Below the pieces are notes generated by a model, which saw only the letters and a list, made by a program, of their open reading frames with translations, did not search any database and was not told the DNA's origin. Positions 53,543 through 64,000 of a stretch of 64,000 bases of DNA are shown here, piece by piece. A program made the translations under genes and the position numbers. The stretch covers positions 49,283 to 113,282 of the forward strand of contig NZ_FZOL01000002.1 of assembly GCF_900188455.1 (NCBI RefSeq), read 5' to 3'. The stretch comes from Pseudomonas japonica (GTDB lineage: Bacteria; Pseudomonadota; Gammaproteobacteria; Pseudomonadales; Pseudomonadaceae). The stretch's first letter is position 1. Each line of letters starts with the position of its first letter.

Positions 53543-54538
53543 ATGAACATTCGCGTACCCGTTCCCGATCAGCAGCAAAGCGAACGCCTGGCCGCCCTGT
53601 GCAAGGCCGGCGGCGATCCCCTGCGCCTGAACGTGTTGCGCGCCCTGGCCAACGACTCGTTCGGCGTGCTGGAACTGGCGCAGATCTTCGCCATCGGCCA
53701 ATCGGGGATGAGCCACCACCTCAAGGTGCTGGCCCAGGCCGAACTGGTGGCGACCCGCCGCGAAGGCAACGCGATCTTCTACCGCCGCGCCCTGCCCGAC
53801 AGCCTCAGCCTCGGCGGCAAGCTGCACGCCGCGCTGCTCGAAGAGGTGGACGGCCTGCCGCTCCCGGGCGAGATGCAGGCGCGCATCGGCCAGGTCCAGC
53901 AGCGCCGCGCGGCCACCAGCCAGGACTTCTTCCTGCGCGTGGAAGAGAAATTCCGCGCCCAGCAGGACCTGATCGCCGGCCTCGCCCAGTACCGCGAAAG
54001 CCTCCTGGCCCTGCTCGACAAGCTCAGCTTCGAAAGCGCCGCCACGGCACTGGAAGTCGGCCCCGGGGACGGCGAATTCCTGCCCGAGCTGGCCCGTCGC
54101 TTCGCCCGGGTCACCGCGCTGGACAACAGCCCGACCATGCTCGAACTGGCGCGCCAGGTCTGCCAGCGCGAACGCCTGGCTAACGTAAACCTGCAACTGG
54201 CCGATGCCCTCAGTACGACTGACGCGCAGGCCGATTGCGTGGTGCTGAACATGGTCCTGCACCACTTCAGCGACCCGTCCGCCGCCCTCGCGCAACTGGC
54301 CGGACGCGTCAAACCAGGCGGCAGCCTGTTGCTTACCGAGTTGTGCAGCCACGACCAGGATTGGGCCCGCGACGCCTGCGGCGACCTCTGGCTGGGCTTT
54401 GAGCAGGACGACCTGCTTCGTTGGGCGTGCGCTGCGGGACTGGCTCCCGGAGACAGCCTCTATGTGGGCTTACGTAATGGTTTCCAGATCCAGGTCCGCC
54501 ATTTCCAGCGACCGGCTGGCGACACTCACCATCTTTAA
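53543..54538 (+). CDS. ArsR-family regulator fused to a SAM-dependent methyltransferase domain (SahR-like)
   Basis: The 331-residue protein has an ArsR winged helix-turn-helix (residues ~12-95: LRLNVLRALAND, then QSGMSHHLKVLAQAELVATRREG) and a class I methyltransferase domain from ~165 with EVGPGDGEF (171-179) as motif I, TALDNSPTMLE, and VVLNMVLHHFSDP. The metal-binding Cys motif of arsenic sensors is absent. The gene is 18 bases before metK, with a perfect palindrome upstream. This fits SahR-type regulators that sense S-adenosylhomocysteine and repress methionine/SAM-cycle genes; the methyltransferase fold could be the ligand sensor. An orthologue lies beside metK in PAO1 (PA0547, from memory). 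Confidence 0.85.
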   Translation: MNIRVPVPDQQQSERLAALCKAGGDPLRLNVLRALANDSFGVLELAQIFAIGQSGMSHHLKVLAQAELVATRREGNAIFYRRALPDSLSLGGKLHAALLEEVDGLPLPGEMQARIGQVQQRRAATSQDFFLRVEEKFRAQQDLIAGLAQYRESLLALLDKLSFESAATALEVGPGDGEFLPELARRFARVTALDNSPTMLELARQVCQRERLANVNLQLADALSTTDAQADCVVLNMVLHHFSDPSAALAQLAGRVKPGGSLLLTELCSHDQDWARDACGDLWLGFEQDDLLRWACAAGLAPGDSLYVGLRNGFQIQVRHFQRPAGDTHHL

Positions 54539-54556
54539 ACTCAGGAACCCGTCGAG

Positions 54557-55747
<1,191 letters not shown>

Positions 55748-55768
55748 TACCCGGTAACCGCTGTAGCG

Positions 55769-55803
55769 AAAGCCCCGGCCAGTGCTCTGGCCGGGGCTTT
55801 TTT
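55769..55803 (+). terminator. Rho-independent terminator of metK
   Basis: AGCCCCGGCCAG (55771-55782) pairs with CTGGCCGGGGCT (55787-55798) around a TGCT loop, followed by six T residues. A strong canonical terminator. Confidence 0.93.
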
Positions 55804-55861
55804 CTGGGCGCAACACACCTTCTGACAAAGCTGAACGGGCAGTTTGCGGGGGCCTTCCTAG

Positions 55862-57571
<1,710 letters not shown>

Positions 57572-57627
57572 ATCCCGTGGATCAGGGCAGCATCACAGGT
57601 TCTGCCTGCCCGATGACGGAGCCTTAC

Positions 57628-58023
57628 ATGAAATCGACTTCCCCGCTTGCCCTGTTCACCGTCTGCGCCCTGCTCGCGGCGCCCGCCCTGGCCGCCGAAG
57701 AACAACCTGGCCTGACCGGCTGCGCGGCCAAGCAGCAGAGCATCAGCGCACAGATCGAGCAGGCGCGCAGCCACGGCAACGCCGAGCAGCAGAGCGGACT
57801 GGAAATGGCCTTGCGCGAAGTACAGGCGCACTGCACCGACGCCAGCCTGCGCAAGGAACGCGAACAGAAAGTGCTGGATGCCCGTCATGAAGTGGCACAG
57901 CGCAAGAAGGACCTGGACAAGGCCATGAAGAAAGGCGACGCGGAGAAGATCAACAAGCGCAAGGACAAGCTGGCGGAAGCGAACAAGGAACTGCAGGCGG
58001 CGCTGCAGGAGCTGGAGCAGTAA
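57628..58023 (+). CDS. DUF1090 (YqjC-like) periplasmic protein
   Basis: The 131-residue product has a signal peptide (LALFTVCALLAAPALAAEE) and a mature part that is mostly charged helix: GCAAKQQSISAQIEQARSHG, then a long coiled coil rich in Lys/Glu. Two Cys (in GCAAK and AHCTD) could form a disulfide. This matches DUF1090/YqjC, induced by stress in enterics, with no known activity. The ATG at 57628 follows GGAG. It is 56 bases after ligB and may share its transcript. Confidence 0.87.
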   Translation: MKSTSPLALFTVCALLAAPALAAEEQPGLTGCAAKQQSISAQIEQARSHGNAEQQSGLEMALREVQAHCTDASLRKEREQKVLDARHEVAQRKKDLDKAMKKGDAEKINKRKDKLAEANKELQAALQELEQ

Positions 58024-58040
58024 GCGAGGCCTCAAGACCC

Positions 58041-58082
58041 GCACAAAACCCTGTGGGAGCAGACTCCCGGAAGGTTTTGTGC
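58041..58082. terminator. Hairpin between convergent DUF1090 and cytochrome c' genes
   Basis: GCACAAAACC 58041-58050 and GGTTTTGTGC 58073-58082 form a 10-bp stem; the loop holds TGTGGGAGC...GACTCCC, itself a small hairpin with REP-like GTGGGAGC. Confidence 0.65.
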
Positions 58083-58095
58083 AAGCTCCTGAACA

Positions 58096-58551
58096 TCAAT
58101 GGTTACGAAATTCCGTATGACAGGCTTTGCACGCCGCCTCGACCTTGTCCATCGGTCCCTGCACCGTTTCGACCCGCAAAGGCTGGGCATTGCTCGCGAT
58201 CACCAGCTCGCCGGTGGCCCCTTCCAACTGCCGCGCCAGCTCCTGGAAGCGTGCCTGTTTCTCCCAGACATCCGCCCGTGCGCTGGTATCATCCGTCTCC
58301 TTGACCTGTGGGAAGTGTTTCCACGGCTCGTGGGACAGTGCATCGAGTTTCACCGCGCCATCGGCGAATTTCTGCCCGTCGAACGCCAGCCGTCCGCGCA
58401 GCATGCCGCCCATGTCCTCGCTGGTCTTGAGCATCTGTTTGAAAATCGCCTTGCGCTGACCCAGCGGCGAGTTCGGATCGACGCCGCCACAGGCGGTCAG
58501 GGTCAGGCAGGCCAGCAGTACGACGGAACAACGTTTGAGCATCATGGTCAT
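58096..58551 (-). CDS. Cytochrome c' -like lipoprotein
   Basis: The 151-residue protein ends with CKACH (residues 141-145), the C-terminal heme c site of class II cytochromes c'. The rest is helical (QRKAIFKQMLKTSEDMGGML; ARFQELARQLEGATGEL), as expected for the four-helix bundle. The N-terminal segment has lipobox LTAC, so the mature protein would be lipid-anchored rather than soluble in the periplasm. Start at 58551; ATGs at 58545 and 58542 are also possible. It is convergent with the DUF1090 gene and divergent from mltA. It may bind NO or act as an electron carrier. Confidence 0.82.
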   Translation of the reverse strand: MTMMLKRCSVVLLACLTLTACGGVDPNSPLGQRKAIFKQMLKTSEDMGGMLRGRLAFDGQKFADGAVKLDALSHEPWKHFPQVKETDDTSARADVWEKQARFQELARQLEGATGELVIASNAQPLRVETVQGPMDKVEAACKACHTEFRNH

Positions 58552-58674
58552 CGGCTCACGGAAAAAAAGGCGGCCAGTATCCTCGCCTGACCGGCAAAGA
58601 CCAATACCCCCATGAAAAACATGGATTGCGCACAGACCTTTTTCGGCGGCGCCATCCCCCAAGGAAATACCCGC

Positions 58675-59832
58675 ATGAACATCCCTCTGCGCCGCCTCGG
58701 CTGGAGCCTTTCCCTGTTCGCCCTGCTGGCTGGCTGCAACGGCGGCGCCCCGGAAAAGCCCACGCCGCACCCGATCGCCACCTACACCCACGCCACCTGG
58801 AAAGACCTGCCGACGGTCAGCGACAGCGACCTCGTGGCCGGCTTCGAGTCCTGGCGCAGCGCCTGCCAACGGCTGAAAAGCGACCCGGTGTGGGCCGCGA
58901 CCTGTGTCGCCGCCGCCGATGTGCCGGCGGATGCCCGCAAGATCGGCGAATTTCTCGGCGCGCACCTGGAGGTCTACAGCCTGCGCTCGGCGCAAAACAG
59001 CGCCACCGGCCTGATCACCGGCTACTACGAGCCGGTCTATCCCGGCAGCGAAAGCCGCACCGAGCAGGCCAACGTGCCGGTCTACGGCATTCCCGACGAC
59101 CTCATCGTGGTCGCGCTGGACAGCGTCTACCCCGAGCTCAAGGGCAAGCGCCTGCGCGGCCGCCTCGAAGGCCGCGTGCTCAAGCCCTACGACACCGCCG
59201 AGGTGATCCAGCGCCAGGGCGTCAAGGCGCCGGTACTGGCCTGGCTGACCGATCCGATGGACCTGCAGTTCTTGCAGATCCAGGGCTCGGGCCGCATCCA
59301 GCTGGAAAATGGTCGGCAACTGCGCCTGGGCTATGCGGACCAGAACGGCCATCCGTACCGTCCGGTCGGGCGCTGGCTGGTGGAGCAGGGTCAGTTGAAG
59401 AAAGAAGACGTGACCATGGGCGCCATCCACGCCTGGGCCCAGGCCAATCCGGCGCGGGTGCCGGAACTGCTGGCGAGCAACCCGAGCTACGTGTTCTTCA
59501 GCACCCGCCCGGACAGCAACGAAGGGCCACGCGGCTCGCTCAACGTGCCACTGACCGCGGGCTACAGCGTGGCGATCGACCGCAAGGTGATTCCGCTGGG
59601 CAGCCTGTTGTGGCTGTCCACCACCCGTCCTGATGGCAGCCCGGTGGTACGGCCGGTGGCGGCACAGGACACCGGCGGGGCGATCACCGGCGAGGTGCGC
59701 GCGGACCTGTTCTGGGGCACGGGTGAAGCGGCGGGGAAACTGGCCGGGGACATGAAGCAGCAGGGGCAGATCTGGTTGCTGTGGCCGAAGGGCATGGCGT
59801 TGCCTGAAATGCCGCAGACCGAGACCAAGTAA
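58675..59832 (+). CDS. mltA: Membrane-bound lytic murein transglycosylase A
   Basis: The 385-residue lipoprotein (lipobox LAGC after a short signal) cleaves peptidoglycan glycan strands with 1,6-anhydro formation. TGYYEPVYPGS, LQIQGSGRIQL and the C-terminal VAAQDTGGAI with the catalytic Asp (QDTGGAI motif) are typical of MltA. The start at 58675, behind AAGGAA, gives the lipoprotein signal; an ATG at 58612 is too far upstream. A long REP hairpin follows. Confidence 0.95.
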   Translation: MNIPLRRLGWSLSLFALLAGCNGGAPEKPTPHPIATYTHATWKDLPTVSDSDLVAGFESWRSACQRLKSDPVWAATCVAAADVPADARKIGEFLGAHLEVYSLRSAQNSATGLITGYYEPVYPGSESRTEQANVPVYGIPDDLIVVALDSVYPELKGKRLRGRLEGRVLKPYDTAEVIQRQGVKAPVLAWLTDPMDLQFLQIQGSGRIQLENGRQLRLGYADQNGHPYRPVGRWLVEQGQLKKEDVTMGAIHAWAQANPARVPELLASNPSYVFFSTRPDSNEGPRGSLNVPLTAGYSVAIDRKVIPLGSLLWLSTTRPDGSPVVRPVAAQDTGGAITGEVRADLFWGTGEAAGKLAGDMKQQGQIWLLWPKGMALPEMPQTETK

Positions 59833-59847
59833 GAGGTTGTTCTTCAG

Positions 59848-59931
59848 GGCCTCATCGCCGGCAACGCCGGCTCCCACAGGTTCAGGGTCGCAACGGACCT
59901 TGTGGGAGCCGGCGTTGCCGGCGATGAGGCC
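59848..59931. repeat. REP hairpin with perfect 31-bp arms
   Basis: Arms 59848-59878 and 59901-59931 are fully complementary, with a 22-base loop. The core is GCCGGC(A/G)ACGCCGGCTCCCACA. It is the longest perfect palindrome in the window, between mltA and the convergent MAPEG gene. Confidence 0.85.
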
Positions 59932-59937
59932 GTCACG

Positions 59938-60324
59938 TCAGACCGAAGCCACGAAGAACCCCACGATCAACCCCACCCCCACGAACCACACCAGCGAGCG
60001 CAACGCCGCCCAGTCCGCCAGGTAGCAGATGATGTAGAGCAGCCGGCTGGTGATGAACAACACCGCCAGCACATCCTGGGTCACTTGCTCGGCATTGCCC
60101 ACCACATCGGCGATCAGCACCGCCGCGATGAACGCCGGGAGTATCTCGAAGCTGTTCAACTGCGCGGAATGCGCACGCCGCGGCATGCCCTCGAGACGGT
60201 CCTGGAATGCCCGTGGGTCATGGTTCTGCTGCAGATTGAAACGTCCACTGGCGATCTTGGCGATGCTGGTACACAGGTACGGCAGAATCAGCGCGATCAG
60301 TACGCACCAGAAAGCGACGGTCAT
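59938..60324 (-). CDS. MAPEG-family membrane protein
   Basis: The 128-residue protein has four hydrophobic helices and the MAPEG pattern: PRAFQDRLEGMPRRAHSAQLNSFE, with the Asn/Glu-rich glutathione-site helix, followed by NAEQVTQDVLAVLF. The eukaryotic relatives act in eicosanoid and glutathione metabolism; bacterial ones are little known. It is downstream of the EamA gene on the same strand (36-base gap), so co-transcription is possible. Confidence 0.88.
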   Translation of the reverse strand: MTVAFWCVLIALILPYLCTSIAKIASGRFNLQQNHDPRAFQDRLEGMPRRAHSAQLNSFEILPAFIAAVLIADVVGNAEQVTQDVLAVLFITSRLLYIICYLADWAALRSLVWFVGVGLIVGFFVASV

Positions 60325-60360
60325 GGTCAGGTCCTTTGCAATGTAAGAGTTCGCGGCCGG

Positions 60361-61194
60361 TCAGAGCTTCATCACCAGCATGCCCAACAGCACCAGCGCA
60401 CAGGCTGAGAGCCTGGGTCCGCCAAAAGGTTCTTTGAGGTAGCGCATGCCCATCAGCACCACGAGGATCACACTGACCTCGCGCAGCGCCGCCGCTTCCG
60501 CCACCGACCCCAGGTGCATGGCCCAGAGCACCAGAGCGTAGCTCAGCAACACGCAGACGCCGACCGTCAGCCCCAGCTTCCACTGGCTGCGCCAGAACAT
60601 CACGAACGGCGCGCGCCGCGCCACCCCGGCGATCAGCGGAAATGGCAGGGAACTGGCCAGGGTCAGCCACACCAGGTAGTCCAGCGGTTGCGCCCAGCGG
60701 CGGATGGCCTGGCCGTCGAGCCAGGTATAGCAACCGATGCACAGCCCGATCAGCGCCACCACCGGCAGCATGCTCCAGGGCAGGCGGTCACCGCCGCCGC
60801 CATGCCAGAGCAGGCAGGCCATGCCGCAGGGAATCAGAAGAATGCCGAGAATCTGCTGGCCGCTCAGGTGCTCGCCGGCGAACACCAGGGTCAGCGCCAG
60901 CACCACCAGCGGCGACAGGCCGCGCATCAACGGATAGACCAGACCGAGGTCGCCGACCTTGTAGGCCTGGATCAGCAGGAAGCGGTAGAGCAGCTCGAAC
61001 AGCGCCGAGGCCAGCAGCCACGGCCAGATCTCGGCCGGCGGGAACTCGACGAAGCCGACCATGACCACGGCGAACACCAGCGCCACGCTGTCCATGCTGG
61101 CGATCATCAGCAGGCGCTCGCCACTGAACTTGACCAGGGTGTTCCAGGTTGCATGCAGCAGTGCCGCGACGAGCACCAGGGAAGTCGCTACCAC
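60361..61194 (-). CDS. EamA/DMT-family transporter
   Basis: The 277-residue protein has ten predicted membrane helices in two EamA repeats (residues ~1-130 and ~140-277). VATSLVLVAALLHATWNTLVK at the start and YPLMRGLSPLVVLAL, EHLSGQQILGILLI in the first repeat are typical. Substrate is not predictable; relatives export amino acids or metabolites. It is divergent from the antiporter gene across a 194-base gap. Confidence 0.88.
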   Translation of the reverse strand: MVATSLVLVAALLHATWNTLVKFSGERLLMIASMDSVALVFAVVMVGFVEFPPAEIWPWLLASALFELLYRFLLIQAYKVGDLGLVYPLMRGLSPLVVLALTLVFAGEHLSGQQILGILLIPCGMACLLWHGGGGDRLPWSMLPVVALIGLCIGCYTWLDGQAIRRWAQPLDYLVWLTLASSLPFPLIAGVARRAPFVMFWRSQWKLGLTVGVCVLLSYALVLWAMHLGSVAEAAALREVSVILVVLMGMRYLKEPFGGPRLSACALVLLGMLVMKL

Positions 61195-61388
61195 GTCTCG
61201 ATTCCTTCGCCATCCACGGACCGGGTCCGCCCACCAGAGCGCGGAGTTTCAACCACTCGCAACAAAACAGCCAGCGCGCTGTCAATCGCGGCACTGAAAG
61301 AAACTGTGTCGCGAACCGGTCAAAAGGCCATCAAACCTTTTGTCCGCCGTGCGCGGGCACAGAATCGGAAGCCAATACAGGAACCAGG

Positions 61389-62627
61389 ATGCTCGAATTA
61401 GTTGCCGCGTTTATCTGCCTCACCACCCTCCTCACCTACGTGAACTACCGCTTCATCGGCCTGCCACCGGCCATCGGCGTGATGGTCACCGCCCTGCTGT
61501 TCTCCCTGATGCTTCAAGGCCTGAGCCTGATCGGCTACCCCGGCCTGGAAGAGCGGGTCGAGGGCCTGATGAACCAGATCGATTTCAATGACCTGCTGAT
61601 GCACTGGATGCTGTCGTTCCTGCTGTTCGCCGGCGCGCTGCACGTCAACCTCGGCGACCTGCGCAGCTACCGCTGGCCGATCGGCCTGCTGGCCACCTTC
61701 GGCGTACTGATCGCCACCGTGGTGATCGGTTACCTGGCCCACTGGGTGTTCGCCCTGTTCGGCTGGCACGTCAGCCTGATCTACTGCCTGCTGTTCGGCG
61801 CGCTGATCTCGCCGACCGACCCGATCGCGGTACTCGGCGCGCTGCGTACCGCCAATGCCTCGAAACCGCTGAAAACCACCATCGTCGGCGAATCGCTGTT
61901 CAACGACGGCACGGCGGTGGTGGTGTTCACCGTACTGCTGGGGATCATCCAGCTCGGCGAGACCCCGAGCGTTTCCGACACCGTCATCCTGTTCGTCCGC
62001 GAGGCCATCGGCGGGGTGATCTTCGGCGGCCTGATCGGCTACGCCACCTACCGCATGATCAAGAGCATCGAGCAGTACCAGGTCGAGGTCATGCTGACCC
62101 TGGCCCTGGTCATCGGCGGCTCGGCGATGTGCTACGAGCTGCACGTCTCGGCACCGATCGCCATGGTCGTGGCCGGGCTGATCATCGGCAACCTGGGACG
62201 CAACCTGGCGATGAACGACATGACCCGGCGTTACATGGACGGTTTCTGGGAGCTGATCGACGACATGCTCAACGCCCTGCTGTTCGCCCTGATCGGCCTG
62301 GAGCTGTTGCTGCTGCCCTTCAACTGGATGCACCTGGCGGCCGGCGGCGTGCTGGCGCTGGCGGTGCTGGCTTCGCGCTTGCTGACCGTGGCGCCGGCCA
62401 TCCTCTTGCTGCGACGCTGGCGCAGTGTGCCCAAGGGCACGGTGCGGGTGCTGACCTGGGGTGGTCTGCGCGGGGGTGTCTCGGTGGCCCTGGCGCTGTC
62501 GCTGCCGGTGGGTGAGGAGCGGGACCTGCTGCTGTCGATCACCTACATCGTGGTGCTGTCATCGATCCTGGTGCAGGGGCTGACGGTCGGCCGCGTCGTG
62601 CGCGGGGTCAGCGAGCAGCCGACCTGA
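61389..62627 (+). CDS. CPA1-family sodium/proton antiporter (NhaP-like)
   Basis: The 412-residue protein has about 12 membrane helices and CPA1 ion-site motifs: ALISPTDPIAVLGALR and GESLFNDGTAVVVF, with the paired Asp-containing helices, and a C-terminal VLTWGGLRGGVSVALAL (RGG). It exchanges cytosolic Na+ or K+ for protons. The start at 61389 was chosen because AGGAACC precedes it and the N-terminus is a membrane helix; the frame is open further upstream without family similarity. It converges with the thioesterase gene (16-base gap). Confidence 0.92.
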   Translation: MLELVAAFICLTTLLTYVNYRFIGLPPAIGVMVTALLFSLMLQGLSLIGYPGLEERVEGLMNQIDFNDLLMHWMLSFLLFAGALHVNLGDLRSYRWPIGLLATFGVLIATVVIGYLAHWVFALFGWHVSLIYCLLFGALISPTDPIAVLGALRTANASKPLKTTIVGESLFNDGTAVVVFTVLLGIIQLGETPSVSDTVILFVREAIGGVIFGGLIGYATYRMIKSIEQYQVEVMLTLALVIGGSAMCYELHVSAPIAMVVAGLIIGNLGRNLAMNDMTRRYMDGFWELIDDMLNALLFALIGLELLLLPFNWMHLAAGGVLALAVLASRLLTVAPAILLLRRWRSVPKGTVRVLTWGGLRGGVSVALALSLPVGEERDLLLSITYIVVLSSILVQGLTVGRVVRGVSEQPT

Positions 62628-62643
62628 CAGCGCGTCACGCCGG

Positions 62644-63045
62644 TTATTCCACGGTGCTGTCCGGGAACTGGTCCTGGACATACTTGATCTGGGTCCGCCC
62701 ATGCGCGGCCGGCAGACCATCCTCGCCGAGGTTGACGAAGACCATGCGGTCGACGATGAGGATCGCCTTGCGCGTGATCTTGTTGCGCACTTCGCACTTG
62801 AGGGTGATCGAGGTGCGACCGAACTCGGTGGCGGTGATGCCCAGCTCGATGATGTCGCCCTGGCGCGAGGCGCTGACGAAGTTGATCTCGGAAATGTACT
62901 TGGTCACCACGCGCTGGTTGCCCAGCTGGACGATCGCGTAGATCGCCGCCTCCTCGTCGATCCAGCGCAGCAGGCTGCCGCCGAACAGGGTGCCATTGGG
63001 GTTGAGGTCTTCGGGTTTTACCCATTTGCGGGTGTGGAAATTCAT
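62644..63045 (-). CDS. Acyl-CoA thioesterase, hotdog fold (YciA-like)
   Basis: The 133-residue protein has the hotdog helix LNPNGTLFGGSLLRWIDEEAA, with the Asp in WIDEEAA as the probable catalytic residue, followed by VSASRQGDIIELG and TSITLKCEV. YciA-type enzymes hydrolyse a range of acyl-CoAs. The ATG at 63045 follows AGGAGC; an upstream in-frame ATG at 63132 has no family support. It is divergent from ahcY across 342 bases that hold the ahcY promoter and riboswitch. Confidence 0.9.
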   Translation of the reverse strand: MNFHTRKWVKPEDLNPNGTLFGGSLLRWIDEEAAIYAIVQLGNQRVVTKYISEINFVSASRQGDIIELGITATEFGRTSITLKCEVRNKITRKAILIVDRMVFVNLGEDGLPAAHGRTQIKYVQDQFPDSTVE

Positions 63046-63072
63046 GCGTGCTCCTGACGACCTGACAGGTGA

Positions 63073-64000
<928 letters not shown>

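Noticed and set aside
54539..54556. SAM riboswitch before metK
   Set aside because: Only 18 bases separate metK from the preceding gene, and no riboswitch-like structure is present; control is more likely from the upstream palindrome.

Overview
The window is a GC-rich stretch of a Pseudomonas chromosome (fluorescens/putida lineage by gene content). Gene identities and order match, from memory, several blocks that lie apart in P. aeruginosa PAO1: waaA-emrE-hldE-msbA-LPS core (PA4988 to PA5005), putP/putA, dbpA, the metK-tkt-epd-pgk-fba cluster and ahcY. REP-type hairpins typical of the genus sit in many intergenic gaps. I see no rRNA, tRNA, CRISPR array, insertion sequence or prophage.

Layout. 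1-6.7 kb: the end of a TolC-family outer membrane protein, Kdo transferase waaA, a 69-bp tandem REP array, a LysR regulator divergent from the SMR pump emrE, and a three-gene redox/Nudix-like cluster. 6.7-21.6 kb: lipopolysaccharide assembly: hldE (heptose precursor), msbA (lipid A-core flippase), an O-antigen-ligase/kinase-like fusion with an overlapping OafA-type acyltransferase, then a tightly coupled minus-strand core operon (carbamoyltransferase, WapH, Mig-14, DnpA, DUF6625-like, Ssg, WapR). 21.7-28.5 kb: rlmJ and the divergent proline genes putP and putA, separated by a control region with seven GTTGCA sites. 28.5-31.1 kb: an accessory, AT-richer patch with two paralogous membrane proteins and an unrecognised overlapping gene pair. 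31.3-43.2 kb: acyl-CoA dehydrogenase, a TldD/TldE-like protease pair, an MFS pump, dbpA, a flavoprotein, a YccS-type membrane protein and a solute-binding protein. 43.4-47 kb: ElaA acetyltransferase, a small winged-helix protein, a YgjP-type metallopeptidase and a REC-PAS-GGDEF-EAL protein. 47.1-53.3 kb: tkt-epd-pgk-(two lipoproteins)-fba, central carbon metabolism. 53.5-64 kb: an ArsR-methyltransferase fusion with metK, ligB, a DUF1090 protein, a lipoprotein cytochrome c', mltA, MAPEG, an EamA transporter, a CPA1 antiporter, a thioesterase and a SAH riboswitch in front of ahcY (cut by the window end).

How they work together. The 6.7-21.5 kb genes build, decorate, export and cap LPS. PutA is both the proline catabolic enzyme and, through its N-terminal ribbon-helix-helix, the probable repressor acting at the GTTGCA sites. 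The SAM cycle appears at two points: metK (SAM synthesis) under a probable SAH-responsive ArsR regulator, and ahcY (SAH removal) under a SAH riboswitch. The least understood parts are the ligase-kinase fusion, the 28.5-31.1 kb patch, the Nudix-like protein at 5.7 kb and the composite REP/mini-hairpin elements.
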